Source: Chryseobacterium sp. FH1
GTDB lineage: Bacteria > Bacteroidota > Bacteroidia > Flavobacteriales > Weeksellaceae
Assembly (NCBI RefSeq): GCF_000735135.1
Contig: NZ_JPLZ01000006.1
Span: 124,001-188,000, forward strand
Direction of reading: 5' to 3'
Length of the DNA stretch: 64,000 bases
Shown here: piece after piece, positions 49,792 through 58,021 of the stretch
How the letters are laid out: every line of letters starts with the position of its first letter
How positions within the stretch are numbered: the first letter of the stretch is position 1
Position numbers and translations under genes: made by a program
Notes under the pieces: model-generated
What the model saw: the letters and a program-made list of their open reading frames with translations, nothing else
What the model was told of the DNA's origin: nothing
The model's database searches: none

Positions 49792-50970
49792 ATGAAAGAA
49801 GTATTCATTGTATCAGCGGTCAGAACACCAATGGGAAGTTTTATGGGAAGTCTTTCGACGGTTCCTGCAACACAATTGGGAACTGTGGCTGTAAAAGGAG
49901 CTTTAGACAAAATCAACCTTGACCCGGTTTTGGTTGAGGAAATCTATATGGGAAATGTTTTGCAGGCTGGCGAAGGTCAGGCTCCGGCAAGACAAGTGGC
50001 TTTGGGCGCAGGTTTGTCCAATCATACACCTTCCACAACCATCAACAAAGTTTGTGCTTCGGGAATGAAAGCCGTAACAATGGCTAGTCAAGCCATAAAA
50101 GCTGGCGACGTCGATATCATCGTAGCTGGCGGAATGGAAAATATGTCGATGGTTCCTCATTATATTGATGGAAGAAATGGCGTGAAATTAGGCGAAATCA
50201 AAATGCAGGATGGCCTTTTGAAAGATGGTTTGACCGATGTTTACAACAAACAGCATATGGGCGTTTGCGCAGAATTGTGCGCGAAAGAAAACGACATCAC
50301 GAGAGAAGAACAAGATGCTTTTGCAATCCAATCTTACAAAAGAGCCGCATCGGCTTGGGAAGCTGGAAAATTTGCAGATGAAGTTGTTCCTGTTTCGATT
50401 CCTCAGCGAAAAGGCGACCCGATTATTTTCTCGGAAGATGAAGAATATAAAGCGGTTAAGTTTGATAAAATCCCAACATTAGGCACAGTTTTTCAAAAAG
50501 AAAACGGAACAGTAACCGCTGCCAACGCTTCAACATTAAATGACGGCGCATCTGCTTTAATTCTAATGTCCAAAGAAAAAATGGAGGAATTAGGATTGAA
50601 ACCTTTGGCGAAAATCATTTCTTACGCTGACGCTGCTGTAGAACCTGAAAGATTCACAATGGCGCCTTCGAAGGCTTTGCCAATTGCACTAAAGAAAGCA
50701 AACTTAACAAAAGCTGACATCGATTTCTTTGAATTAAATGAAGCTTTTTCAGTAGTTGGATTGGCTAATACCAAAGTTTTAGGATTGGACGCTTCAAAAG
50801 TGAATGTGAATGGTGGCGCAGTTTCTATCGGCCATCCGCTTGGAAGTTCTGGTTCAAGAATCATTGTCACTTTGATTAATGTTTTGAAACAAAACAACGG
50901 AAAATATGGTGCGGCCGCAATTTGCAACGGTGGCGGTGGCGCAACGGCTATAGTTATCGAAAACCTGTAA
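49792..50970 (+). CDS. Acetyl-CoA C-acyltransferase (thiolase)
   Basis: 392 residues from ATG 49792. The three thiolase active-site motifs are present: the nucleophile in NKVCASGMKAV near 85-95, GGAVSIGHPLGSSGSRI near 344-360 (His) and CNGGGGATA near 380 (second Cys). It condenses or cleaves acyl-CoA; in the middle of central or fatty acid metabolism. Whether it is the degradative or the acetoacetyl-CoA-forming (mevalonate) type is not decided; mevalonate kinase lies 2.5 kb downstream. The N-terminal region before 49792 is not part of the protein (the upstream frame is repeat-derived). Confidence 0.93.
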   Translation: MKEVFIVSAVRTPMGSFMGSLSTVPATQLGTVAVKGALDKINLDPVLVEEIYMGNVLQAGEGQAPARQVALGAGLSNHTPSTTINKVCASGMKAVTMASQAIKAGDVDIIVAGGMENMSMVPHYIDGRNGVKLGEIKMQDGLLKDGLTDVYNKQHMGVCAELCAKENDITREEQDAFAIQSYKRAASAWEAGKFADEVVPVSIPQRKGDPIIFSEDEEYKAVKFDKIPTLGTVFQKENGTVTAANASTLNDGASALILMSKEKMEELGLKPLAKIISYADAAVEPERFTMAPSKALPIALKKANLTKADIDFFELNEAFSVVGLANTKVLGLDASKVNVNGGAVSIGHPLGSSGSRIIVTLINVLKQNNGKYGAAAICNGGGGATAIVIENL

Positions 50971-50994
50971 TAGTCATTAATTAAAATATAATTT

Positions 50995-51029
50995 AAACCC
51001 TTTCAGATTTCAAGTTTGAAAGGGTTTTT
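50995..51029 (+). terminator. Terminator of the thiolase gene
   Basis: AAACCCTTTCA/TGAAAGGGTTT stem and T-run. Confidence 0.8.
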
Positions 51030-51059
51030 GTTATTAAATTTTTGATACAAACGCATTTT

Positions 51060-51092
51060 TTTGTCAACTTGTAATTCCTTTTTTTACTTTTG
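51060..51092 (+). promoter_or_regulatory. Complete Bacteroidetes promoter for the UMF1 gene
   Basis: -33 TTTG at 51060-51063, 21-base spacer, -7 TACTTTTG at 51085-51092, ATG at 51111. Both elements and the spacing fit the Bacteroidetes consensus. Confidence 0.65.
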
Positions 51093-51110
51093 TCTAAATA
51101 ATTATTTCCA

Positions 51111-52592
51111 ATGTCCGAAATAGAAAAAACAATTCCAGAAAACTCAATCAAAAATAATCCGAAAATTATGCGCGCCTGGGCGTTGTATGATTGGGCAAAC
51201 TCGGTTTATTCCTTGGTCATCACGTCCACAATTTTCCCAATTTATTACGCAATTCTTACGACGGCGTATGAAAAGAAAGAATATGTTGCAGAAACCAAAC
51301 AGTGGATTGATGTTGCTGTGCCGCATATGATTAAGATATTTGGCAAAGAATACCATCCAGACACGGTTTATGGCTATTCTCTCACGCTTTCCTTTTTGAT
51401 TGTCGTTTTGCTTTCCCCGATTTTATCGTCGCTGGCAGACACGATAGGGAACAAGAAATCTTTCCTTCAGTTTTTCTGTTATCTGGGCGCGACATCTTGT
51501 ATGGGATTGGCGATGTTTACAGGAATGGGAACTGTTTGGCTGGGCTTGTTGTTCAGCGTTACGGCGAGTGTCGGTTTCTGGGGAAGTTTGGTTTTCTATA
51601 ATTCCTTTTTGCCGGATATTGCAACGCCGGACAAGCAGGATGCGCTTTCTGCAAAAGGTTACGTTTACGGTTACATTGGTTCAGTTATTTTGGTAATTAT
51701 TTGTTTGATTTTGATTCAGGTTTGTGCGGAAACACCTAAGCAGGCGCAGATTTATACGCGTGTGAGTTTCCTTTTGACTGGTGCTTGGTGGTTTGGCTTT
51801 TCTCAATATACCTTCAAACATTTACCGCAATTTGGTCAGGTTAAGGAGCAATTGCCGAAAGATTTGGTTTTGCTTAATTATAAAAATATCTTCAAAAGTC
51901 ACAGAGAACAAGGTGGTTTCTTCGAAGTTTTGAAAGATAATTTCGGGTTTTATTTCGATGTATTCAAACAAAGTTTCCGCGAATTGTTCAAAGTCGGTGG
52001 TCATCTTTTTGCCGATAAAAATCTGAAATTCTTCCTTTCCAGTTTCTTTTTCTACAGTGTTGGGATGCAGACGATTTTCCTAATGGCAACATTATTTGGA
52101 AAGCGTGAGATCAATATGGCGCAGGATAAATTGATAATGACACTTTTATTAATTCAAATCGAAGCGATTATCGGAGCTTTGTTTTTCTCTTGGTTATCGA
52201 AGAAAATAGGGAACAAGAATGTCATTAGTATCACCGTTGCCTTGTGGATTGGCGCTTGTCTTTCAGCCTATTATTTGAACAAAGAAAATCCGAATGTAGA
52301 ATATCAATTCTACGGAATCGCTGCTGTGATTGGTTTGGTGATGGGCGGTTTGCAGGCGATGTCGCGGTCAACCTATTCCAAGTTGTTACCACAGGATTCT
52401 ATGGACAACACGACGTTCTTTAGCTTTTATGATGTCTTGGAAAAAATTGCCATTATCTTAGGAACTTTCATCTTTGCAACGTTGATAGAATATTACAACA
52501 ATATGCGTTACGCCGCTTTATCGATGACGATTTTCTTTGCCATTGGATTGATATTGATTCGTTTTATGAAAGTGAAAAATAATACCAAATAA
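51111..52592 (+). CDS. UMF1 family MFS transporter
   Basis: 493 residues with about twelve hydrophobic segments. The opening MRAWALYDWANSVYSLVITSTIFPIYY near 20-45 is the hallmark of the UMF1/Atg22-like MFS family (W..YDWANS.Y), and LMGGLQAMSRSTYSKLLPQ-like sequence near 415 (GLVMGGLQAMSRSTYSKL) is the second hallmark. Long loop between segments six and seven. Substrates of bacterial UMF1 are not known to me; Atg22 exports amino acids. It is followed 9 bases later by the esterase gene, so they are cotranscribed. Confidence 0.92.
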   Translation: MSEIEKTIPENSIKNNPKIMRAWALYDWANSVYSLVITSTIFPIYYAILTTAYEKKEYVAETKQWIDVAVPHMIKIFGKEYHPDTVYGYSLTLSFLIVVLLSPILSSLADTIGNKKSFLQFFCYLGATSCMGLAMFTGMGTVWLGLLFSVTASVGFWGSLVFYNSFLPDIATPDKQDALSAKGYVYGYIGSVILVIICLILIQVCAETPKQAQIYTRVSFLLTGAWWFGFSQYTFKHLPQFGQVKEQLPKDLVLLNYKNIFKSHREQGGFFEVLKDNFGFYFDVFKQSFRELFKVGGHLFADKNLKFFLSSFFFYSVGMQTIFLMATLFGKREINMAQDKLIMTLLLIQIEAIIGALFFSWLSKKIGNKNVISITVALWIGACLSAYYLNKENPNVEYQFYGIAAVIGLVMGGLQAMSRSTYSKLLPQDSMDNTTFFSFYDVLEKIAIILGTFIFATLIEYYNNMRYAALSMTIFFAIGLILIRFMKVKNNTK

Positions 52593-52600
52593 TTATCATT

Positions 52601-53413
52601 TTGAGAATATTAGGTTTCCTGTTCTTATTACTGTTTACAGCTTTCAACGCTCAAACTTCGGTTTCAGAAGATTTGATTATTGGAAAGAAAATCACTTTGG
52701 ATTCTAAGATTCTTAATGAAAAAAGAATACTGAATATCTATCTTCCACAGACTTATGACAAGACGAAAAGTTATCCTGTCATTTACATTTTGGACGGAAG
52801 TATAAATGAGGATTTCCTGCATTTGGTCGGACTTCAGCAATTTTTCAATATGCAGTTCAAAATGCCGGATTTCATCATTGTTGGTATTGCGAACGTTGAT
52901 AGAAAAAGGGATTTCACATTCCATACAGATTTGAAGGATTTGCAGAAAGATTATCCTACAACAGGACATTCCGACAAGTTTATTGAATTTGTTGAAAAAG
53001 AATTGCAACCTTTCATCAATAAAAATTATAAGACAGATAAGACAAAATACATCATTGGTCAATCGCTGGGCGGACTTTTGGCAACTGAGATTTTATTGAA
53101 AAAGCCAGAACTTTTCACCCATTATTTCATCATCAGTCCAAGTCTTTGGTGGGACGATGAAAGTCTTTTGAATAAGGCTAATTCATTACTTTCCCCACAA
53201 AAAGATGAAGAAAGATTTGTCTATGTTTCTGTCGGGAAAAATGAACATAAAACAATGGTGAAAGATGCGGATTCACTTTTTCAAATTCTCAAAAATTCAG
53301 GAAAAAAGAAACTGAAATTAGAATATAATCTAATGCAGGACGACAACCACGCAACCATTTTGCACAAAAGCGTTTACGAAGGATTTTTGAAATTGTATCC
53401 ATCATCAGATTAA
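52601..53413 (+). CDS. Secreted alpha/beta hydrolase (esterase family, BesA-like)
   Basis: 270 residues, starting with TTG at 52601, 9 bases after the UMF1 stop; no ATG lies before the signal peptide (RILGFLFLLLFTAFNAQ). Motif sequence of the D-family esterases: YPVIYILDGS near 55-65, IIVGIANVDRKRDFT near 94-108, catalytic Ser in IGQSLGGLLATE near 150, a late Asp and His in MQDDNHATILHKS. Family members hydrolyse ferric siderophores or other esters, and many are secreted; the substrate is open. Likely cotranscribed with the transporter. Confidence 0.85.
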   Translation: MRILGFLFLLLFTAFNAQTSVSEDLIIGKKITLDSKILNEKRILNIYLPQTYDKTKSYPVIYILDGSINEDFLHLVGLQQFFNMQFKMPDFIIVGIANVDRKRDFTFHTDLKDLQKDYPTTGHSDKFIEFVEKELQPFINKNYKTDKTKYIIGQSLGGLLATEILLKKPELFTHYFIISPSLWWDDESLLNKANSLLSPQKDEERFVYVSVGKNEHKTMVKDADSLFQILKNSGKKKLKLEYNLMQDDNHATILHKSVYEGFLKLYPSSD

Positions 53414-53483
53414 TTTTGGATTATTAATAAAAATTTAAAATCGCGGTTCATTTTTTGATAATAGTCGAATAGTTTATTTTTTG

Positions 53484-53491
53484 TAAATTTG
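53484..53491 (+). promoter_or_regulatory. -7 promoter element of the mevalonate kinase gene
   Basis: TAAATTTG, 17 bases before the ATG at 53509. A TTTG lies 26 bases upstream (53454-53457), slightly longer than usual. Confidence 0.5.
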
Positions 53492-53508
53492 CAACATCAA
53501 AACACACT

Positions 53509-54435
53509 ATGACAAACCCTTTATTTTACGCTAAAATTCTTCTCTTCGGTGAGTATGGCATTATTGAGGATTCTCAAGGGCTCACTTTACCGTACAGTTT
53601 TTATAAAGGAACACTCAAATTTTCCGATTTGGACAACGATTTTGAAAAGAAATCCAACCAATCTCTGGAAAAATATTCCAATTATCTTTTGGATTTGGAA
53701 TTGCCTGAGGAATTTAAACTCAACGTACAATCTTTCAAAGCAGACATCGCAAAAGGTTTGTTCTTCGATTCCAATATTCCGCAAGGTTATGGAGTAGGGA
53801 GTTCAGGCGCTTTGGTGGCCGCGATTTTCGAAAAATATTCTTTCACAAAAAGAGAACCTGATACGATTTCCAAAAACGAACTGAAGGATTTGAAAATGAT
53901 TTTCGGTCAGTTGGAAAGTTATTTCCACGGAAAAAGTTCAGGAATCGACCCGTTGATTTGTTTTATGAATCTTCCGATTCTGATTGAAAGCAAAGACAGC
54001 GTTGACAAAGTTTCCATTCCAGCAGAAGAGTTAGGCAAAGGCGCAATTTTCCTGATTGATTCTGGAACGATTGGCGAAACTGGGCCAATGATTCAAATCT
54101 TCTTTGAAAAATTGAAAAATGAAGGTTTCCGCAAGACTTTGAAAGAAGAATTCATCCGTTACAACAACGCTTGCATCGACGCTTTCCTTAGAAAAGATAT
54201 GAATCCGTTTTTCAAAAACCTAAAGAAATTATCGGTTTGGGCTTACGAACATTTCCGTCCGATGATTCCGGAAAATCTTTTCAACATCTGGAAAAAAGGA
54301 ATCGATTCCAATGCCTATTACCTCAAACTTTGTGGTAGTGGAGGCGGAGGCTATATTCTTGGCTTTTCCAAAGATTACGAAAAGGCGGAGAAAATGTTGG
54401 AAGGTTTTCACAAAGAAGTGATTTACAGATTCTAA
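53509..54435 (+). CDS. GHMP kinase, mevalonate kinase type
   Basis: 308 residues. GHMP motifs: KILLFGEYGIIEDSQGL near 9-25, PQGYGVGSSGALVAAIF near 90-106 (ATP-binding PxxxGLGSS type), KSSGIDPLICF near 143-154 and LCGSGGGGYILGF near 276-288. In Bacteroidetes this is the mevalonate kinase, which phosphorylates mevalonate in the isoprenoid pathway. No other mevalonate genes are in the window except possibly the thiolase; the UbiA gene downstream also uses prenyl diphosphates, which fits. Confidence 0.82.
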   Translation: MTNPLFYAKILLFGEYGIIEDSQGLTLPYSFYKGTLKFSDLDNDFEKKSNQSLEKYSNYLLDLELPEEFKLNVQSFKADIAKGLFFDSNIPQGYGVGSSGALVAAIFEKYSFTKREPDTISKNELKDLKMIFGQLESYFHGKSSGIDPLICFMNLPILIESKDSVDKVSIPAEELGKGAIFLIDSGTIGETGPMIQIFFEKLKNEGFRKTLKEEFIRYNNACIDAFLRKDMNPFFKNLKKLSVWAYEHFRPMIPENLFNIWKKGIDSNAYYLKLCGSGGGGYILGFSKDYEKAEKMLEGFHKEVIYRF

Positions 54436-54463
54436 ATTATTTAAAATCAATAAAATATAAAAG

Positions 54464-54541
54464 TCTTCGACTCTGCTCAGACTGACAGCTCTAAAAAAAA
54501 CATTATTAGTATAAGCGTTGTCACACTGAGCGGAGTCGAAG
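54464..54541. repeat. Large inverted repeat, REP-like
   Basis: Arms TCTTCGACTCTGCTCAGACT with GACA (54464-54487) and GTCACACTGAGCGGAGTCGA with AG (54520-54541), separated by 32 bases. Common Flavobacteria intergenic palindrome. Related to the pieces inside 45384-46085. Confidence 0.7.
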
Positions 54542-54584
54542 TGTTTTCATAATACTCAAAAGCTTACGCACAAAGAACTTTAAA

Positions 54585-55508
54585 ATGACCAACGAAACGA
54601 AACCTGCTTCCCGAAATGCCCTGTACCGTGTTTCTCAGTTGATGGGTTTTCTGTTGGGTGCTCGTTTTTTTGTTGCGATTCTACTCACATTTGCACTTTA
54701 CGTTTCGACATTTTTCCTGTTCAATCGCGAAGAAAGTTTCAGAAATTTTGTCTTCGATTATAAAGTTCATTTTATCATCATTTGTTCCGTTCTCAGCATT
54801 TTAGCAGGCGGAATTATCAATCGGTTTTATGATAAGGAAAAAGACCAGTTGGTCAAACCTTTCCGGTCTAGATTGCAGAATTTCCTCAAGGAGAAATATT
54901 TTTTGACCGCTTATGTCATTCTCAACGCATTGTCGCTTGGATTGGCGTTTTTTGTGTCGCATCGGGTTTTTATTTTCTTCTTGATTTATCAGTTTTTGAT
55001 GTGGTTTTACAGCCACAAACTCAGCAAAATTATTGTCCTTAATAACTTCACTTTCGTAGCGTTGACGCTATATCCATTCTTCGGAATGTTGATTTATTAT
55101 CAGACGTTTTCGCTGAAGATTTTGTTTTTGGCAATCTTCCTTTTCCTAATGCTTTTCATCATCGATGTTACAAAAGATACATTGACGAGAAATGCCGATA
55201 AAATGTTTGGTTACGAGACGATTGCGAACCGATTGGGATTTCAAAACACAAGGTCGATTTTATTAATTTTATTAATCATTACCTTGATTGTTTCATTAAT
55301 TCTAAGTGTTGGAATTGGCTTTAAAAATATTATTGCTTGGTATTTTCTACTGACAATGGTTGTGATTTTGGGAACAGTTTATATGTTGTTCAGAAATCAG
55401 AAAAATGATAAATTTAAATCATTGAACCTATTAAGACTTTGGATTTTCTTCGGAATTCTTGCAATGCTTTTGGACGGAATTTATCACAAATATCCTTGGT
55501 TAATTTAA
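54585..55508 (+). CDS. UbiA family prenyltransferase
   Basis: 307 residues with about eight hydrophobic segments. Both Asp-rich motifs are recognisable: first NRFYDKEKD near 84-92 (NxxxDxxxD), second DVTKDTLTRNADK near 195-207 (DxxxD). UbiA enzymes attach prenyl chains to aromatic or other acceptors, in the inner membrane. In Bacteroidetes this gene commonly lies next to mevalonate kinase. The acceptor is not decided by sequence. It starts 150 bases after mevalonate kinase and overlaps no gene. Confidence 0.83.
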   Translation: MTNETKPASRNALYRVSQLMGFLLGARFFVAILLTFALYVSTFFLFNREESFRNFVFDYKVHFIIICSVLSILAGGIINRFYDKEKDQLVKPFRSRLQNFLKEKYFLTAYVILNALSLGLAFFVSHRVFIFFLIYQFLMWFYSHKLSKIIVLNNFTFVALTLYPFFGMLIYYQTFSLKILFLAIFLFLMLFIIDVTKDTLTRNADKMFGYETIANRLGFQNTRSILLILLIITLIVSLILSVGIGFKNIIAWYFLLTMVVILGTVYMLFRNQKNDKFKSLNLLRLWIFFGILAMLLDGIYHKYPWLI

Positions 55509-55523
55509 AATATTCTCAAAAAA

Positions 55524-56012
55524 ATGTCAGTAATCATTAGAGAAAACAAAGCTGAAGACAACGCCATTCTTGCCAAAATTATCAGAACAGCATTCCACGA
55601 TTTTGAAGTAAGTTGCACTGATGGAACTGCTTATTCTGACCCGACGACAGATGATTTATATTCATTATTTCAAACTGAGAAATCAGCTTTGTTTGTAGTA
55701 GAGGAAAATGGTTTGATTTTAGGCTGTTGTGGAATTTTTCCAACCGACAATTTGCCTGATGATACAACTGAACTCGCCAAATTTTACCTTTCAAAAGAGT
55801 CAAGAGGAAAAGGAATTGGAAAATTATTACTCGAAAAATGTCTTGAAAAAGCTGAAGAATTAGGTTATAAAAACGTTTATCTCGAAAGCATTCCGGAATT
55901 TAGCAAAGCAGTTTCTATTTATGAAAAACAAGGCTTTCAATATTTAGAAAAACCATTGGGCAACTCAGGGCATTCTGGCTGTAATCTTTGGATGATTAAA
56001 AAATTAGACTAA
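55524..56012 (+). CDS. GNAT family N-acetyltransferase
   Basis: 162 residues. Motif A with acetyl-CoA binding is SKESRGKGIGKLLLEKCLEKA near 90-110 (RGxGxG type: R-G-K-G-I-G), preceded by ELAKFYLS and followed by LGYKNVYLESIPEFSKAVSIYEKQGF. It transfers an acetyl group from acetyl-CoA to an unknown amine. It starts 15 bases after the UbiA stop, so is likely in the same operon. Confidence 0.88.
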   Translation: MSVIIRENKAEDNAILAKIIRTAFHDFEVSCTDGTAYSDPTTDDLYSLFQTEKSALFVVEENGLILGCCGIFPTDNLPDDTTELAKFYLSKESRGKGIGKLLLEKCLEKAEELGYKNVYLESIPEFSKAVSIYEKQGFQYLEKPLGNSGHSGCNLWMIKKLD

Positions 56013-56045
56013 AATTTTCTTATCTTTATTTGAAATGATTTTCGA

Positions 56046-56882
56046 ATGAGATTAAAGCTGTTTTTTATTTTACTCACCATTTCTTTCAATCTGAAATCCC
56101 AAAACCAACGATTTCTTTACGAATACAAATCTGTTTCGGATTCTCTCAATCGTGACAAAATTGAGTCTGAACTGATGGCTCTGGATGTCTCAAACAGATT
56201 TTCGAAATTCTACAGCTACGATAATTTTAAATATGATTCAATCTCAAAATCGAATGTTGACAAAGGGATTTCTGATTCAAATTTAAAAATTAAAAAAAGT
56301 AAAAACTTGTACTTTATCATCAAAAATTATCCTGATTTTTCTGTTTTAATGATTTCAAGAATTGGTCAGGTAAAATACAATGTCAAAGATGATAGAGTTA
56401 TAAATTGGAAAATTTTACCTGAAAATGATGTTTTAGGAAATTTTAAAATCCAAAAAGCAGAAACTGAATTTGCCGGCAGAAAATGGACAGCTTGGTTCAC
56501 GACGGAAATTCCAATTCAGGAAGGTCCGTACAAATTCAGAGGTTTGCCAGGACTTATTTTAAAGATTTACGATTCTACTAATTCTCATAGTTTTACGCTG
56601 GCTGGAATTCAGAAATTAAAAAGTATCAATGCAAAAGATGATAATTTTGTTTTCGATTTCGGAACCAATCAAAATGTGTCTCAGGAAAAGTATACACGGA
56701 TTTTAAAAGAATTCAGAGACGACCCGAATAAGTCAATTCGGCAAACTTTGAGTGAGATGGAAGAGGTTAATGATAATGGAAAAATGGTCAACAAAAATGA
56801 CTATCTCCGCGAAAGAGAAAAACGGTTGAAGGAAGAAATAAAAAAGTCCAATAACCTGTTGGAATTGGACTTGTTAAAATAA
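56046..56882 (+). CDS. GLPGLI family protein
   Basis: 278 residues. Signal peptide (LKLFFILLTISFNLKSQ), then a beta-rich body with the name-giving motif PYKFRGLPGLILKIYDS near 168-185. The GLPGLI family (TIGR01200) is widespread in Bacteroidetes as exported proteins of unknown function, often in many copies; this is the only clear one in this window. No Cys lipobox. It starts 33 bases after the GNAT stop and may be in the same operon. Confidence 0.9.
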   Translation: MRLKLFFILLTISFNLKSQNQRFLYEYKSVSDSLNRDKIESELMALDVSNRFSKFYSYDNFKYDSISKSNVDKGISDSNLKIKKSKNLYFIIKNYPDFSVLMISRIGQVKYNVKDDRVINWKILPENDVLGNFKIQKAETEFAGRKWTAWFTTEIPIQEGPYKFRGLPGLILKIYDSTNSHSFTLAGIQKLKSINAKDDNFVFDFGTNQNVSQEKYTRILKEFRDDPNKSIRQTLSEMEEVNDNGKMVNKNDYLREREKRLKEEIKKSNNLLELDLLK

Positions 56883-56988
56883 TTTTTATTTAATAATTTT
56901 TTCTCGCTGATTAAGCAAATTCTAAAGATTTATATTAATCTGGAAAATCTATGAAATCTGCGCGAGCTTAAATTACTTTTCTATTAAT

Positions 56989-57783
56989 TTACCCGAAAAC
57001 ATCATTCAGCACTTTCGCCAAACGCAATCCGCCGTACAACAATTGTCTTTCAACAGTCGATTCAAAACGGTAATTGTAATCGTAACTCAATTTGGAATCT
57101 TTCGGCGTGTGAAAATAGATAGAATTAGCAATTTTCTGACTGTCATACAACCAATCTTGCAAAGTTCCGCCTTGGATATTTTTCACATCATCTTTTGATT
57201 TGATGTCTAAAAGATTGGCAAATTCCGTGTAAGAATATTTTCTGTCCTCTACCATTTTCGAATCCCAAAGTGAATGCAAATTCGTGTTTTGTCCAAAATA
57301 AGTCACGTTGATTTTGTTTCCTCCCAAATCTTCAAAACGGCCTACGTGAAGCGGTTGATGAAGGTCGCCCACTAAGTGAACCAGGAAAATCAAAGCATTT
57401 CTTTTATCAGATTCCGATGTGTTTTTATCTTTGATTTTCGTCGCAAGACTTTCGATTTGTGTATAAAGATTCGGACTTTTCTGAGCCTCCAAAGAATCTT
57501 TGAATTGCTGAAAATTCTTTTGTGCGTTGATGTTCACATAATGCCAGGACGACGTTTCTTTCCAAACGCCAGTAGTATCAGACTTGATGAAATCCGGCCA
57601 GTTCGCATAGTAGGCCAATTTCTGATTTTCCAGAAGTTTCTTGATTTTTCTTTCTGCTTTCGAACTCAAGTGATGTTGCGCAATCTCTGCAATCACACGG
57701 TGTCCCGTCAATCCCCAAGCGAAGCAGTAGAACGATGAGAATATTAAAACAGCAAATGTGAATTTTGATAAAATACGTTTCAT
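56989..57783 (-). CDS. S1/P1 nuclease
   Basis: 264 residues. Signal peptide ending SFYCFA, so Trp (WGLTGHRVIAEIAQHHL) is the first mature residue, as needed for the zinc cluster. Zinc ligands are visible: GLTGHRVIAEIA (His), WHYVNI, LVHLVGDLHQPLHVG (H...D..HQPLH, two His and Asp) and LHSLWDSKM (HxxWD). It cleaves single-stranded DNA and RNA outside the cell, feeding nucleotides and phosphate. -7 element at 57806-57813. Confidence 0.93.
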   Translation of the reverse strand: MKRILSKFTFAVLIFSSFYCFAWGLTGHRVIAEIAQHHLSSKAERKIKKLLENQKLAYYANWPDFIKSDTTGVWKETSSWHYVNINAQKNFQQFKDSLEAQKSPNLYTQIESLATKIKDKNTSESDKRNALIFLVHLVGDLHQPLHVGRFEDLGGNKINVTYFGQNTNLHSLWDSKMVEDRKYSYTEFANLLDIKSKDDVKNIQGGTLQDWLYDSQKIANSIYFHTPKDSKLSYDYNYRFESTVERQLLYGGLRLAKVLNDVFG

Positions 57784-57805
57784 TTTTTTAATTTATTTCA
57801 AGTCG

Positions 57806-57813
57806 CAAAGATA
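57806..57813 (-). promoter_or_regulatory. -7 promoter element of the S1/P1 nuclease gene
   Basis: TATCTTTG on the minus strand, 22 bases upstream of the ATG at 57783. Confidence 0.5.
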
Positions 57814-57902
57814 GGTTTATCAAAAATTTATTTATGTCCAAAACTCTGTTAAATATTATTAAACTTGGATTAAGGTAAAGTGCAATCGTCAATTAATTTC
57901 CG

Positions 57903-57910
57903 TAAATTTG
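57903..57910 (+). promoter_or_regulatory. -7 promoter element of uvrA
   Basis: TAAATTTG, 111 bases before ATG 58022, leaving a leader of about 105 bases. Confidence 0.45.
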
Positions 57911-58021
57911 CGTTTTCCCAGAATTGGACTTTTCAATGTAATCGCTGTCATTAAAAAGTGAAGAAAACAATAAAAATTAGCGATTCCATTTGACCTTTAA
58001 AAAAGAAATGAATATCTATAA

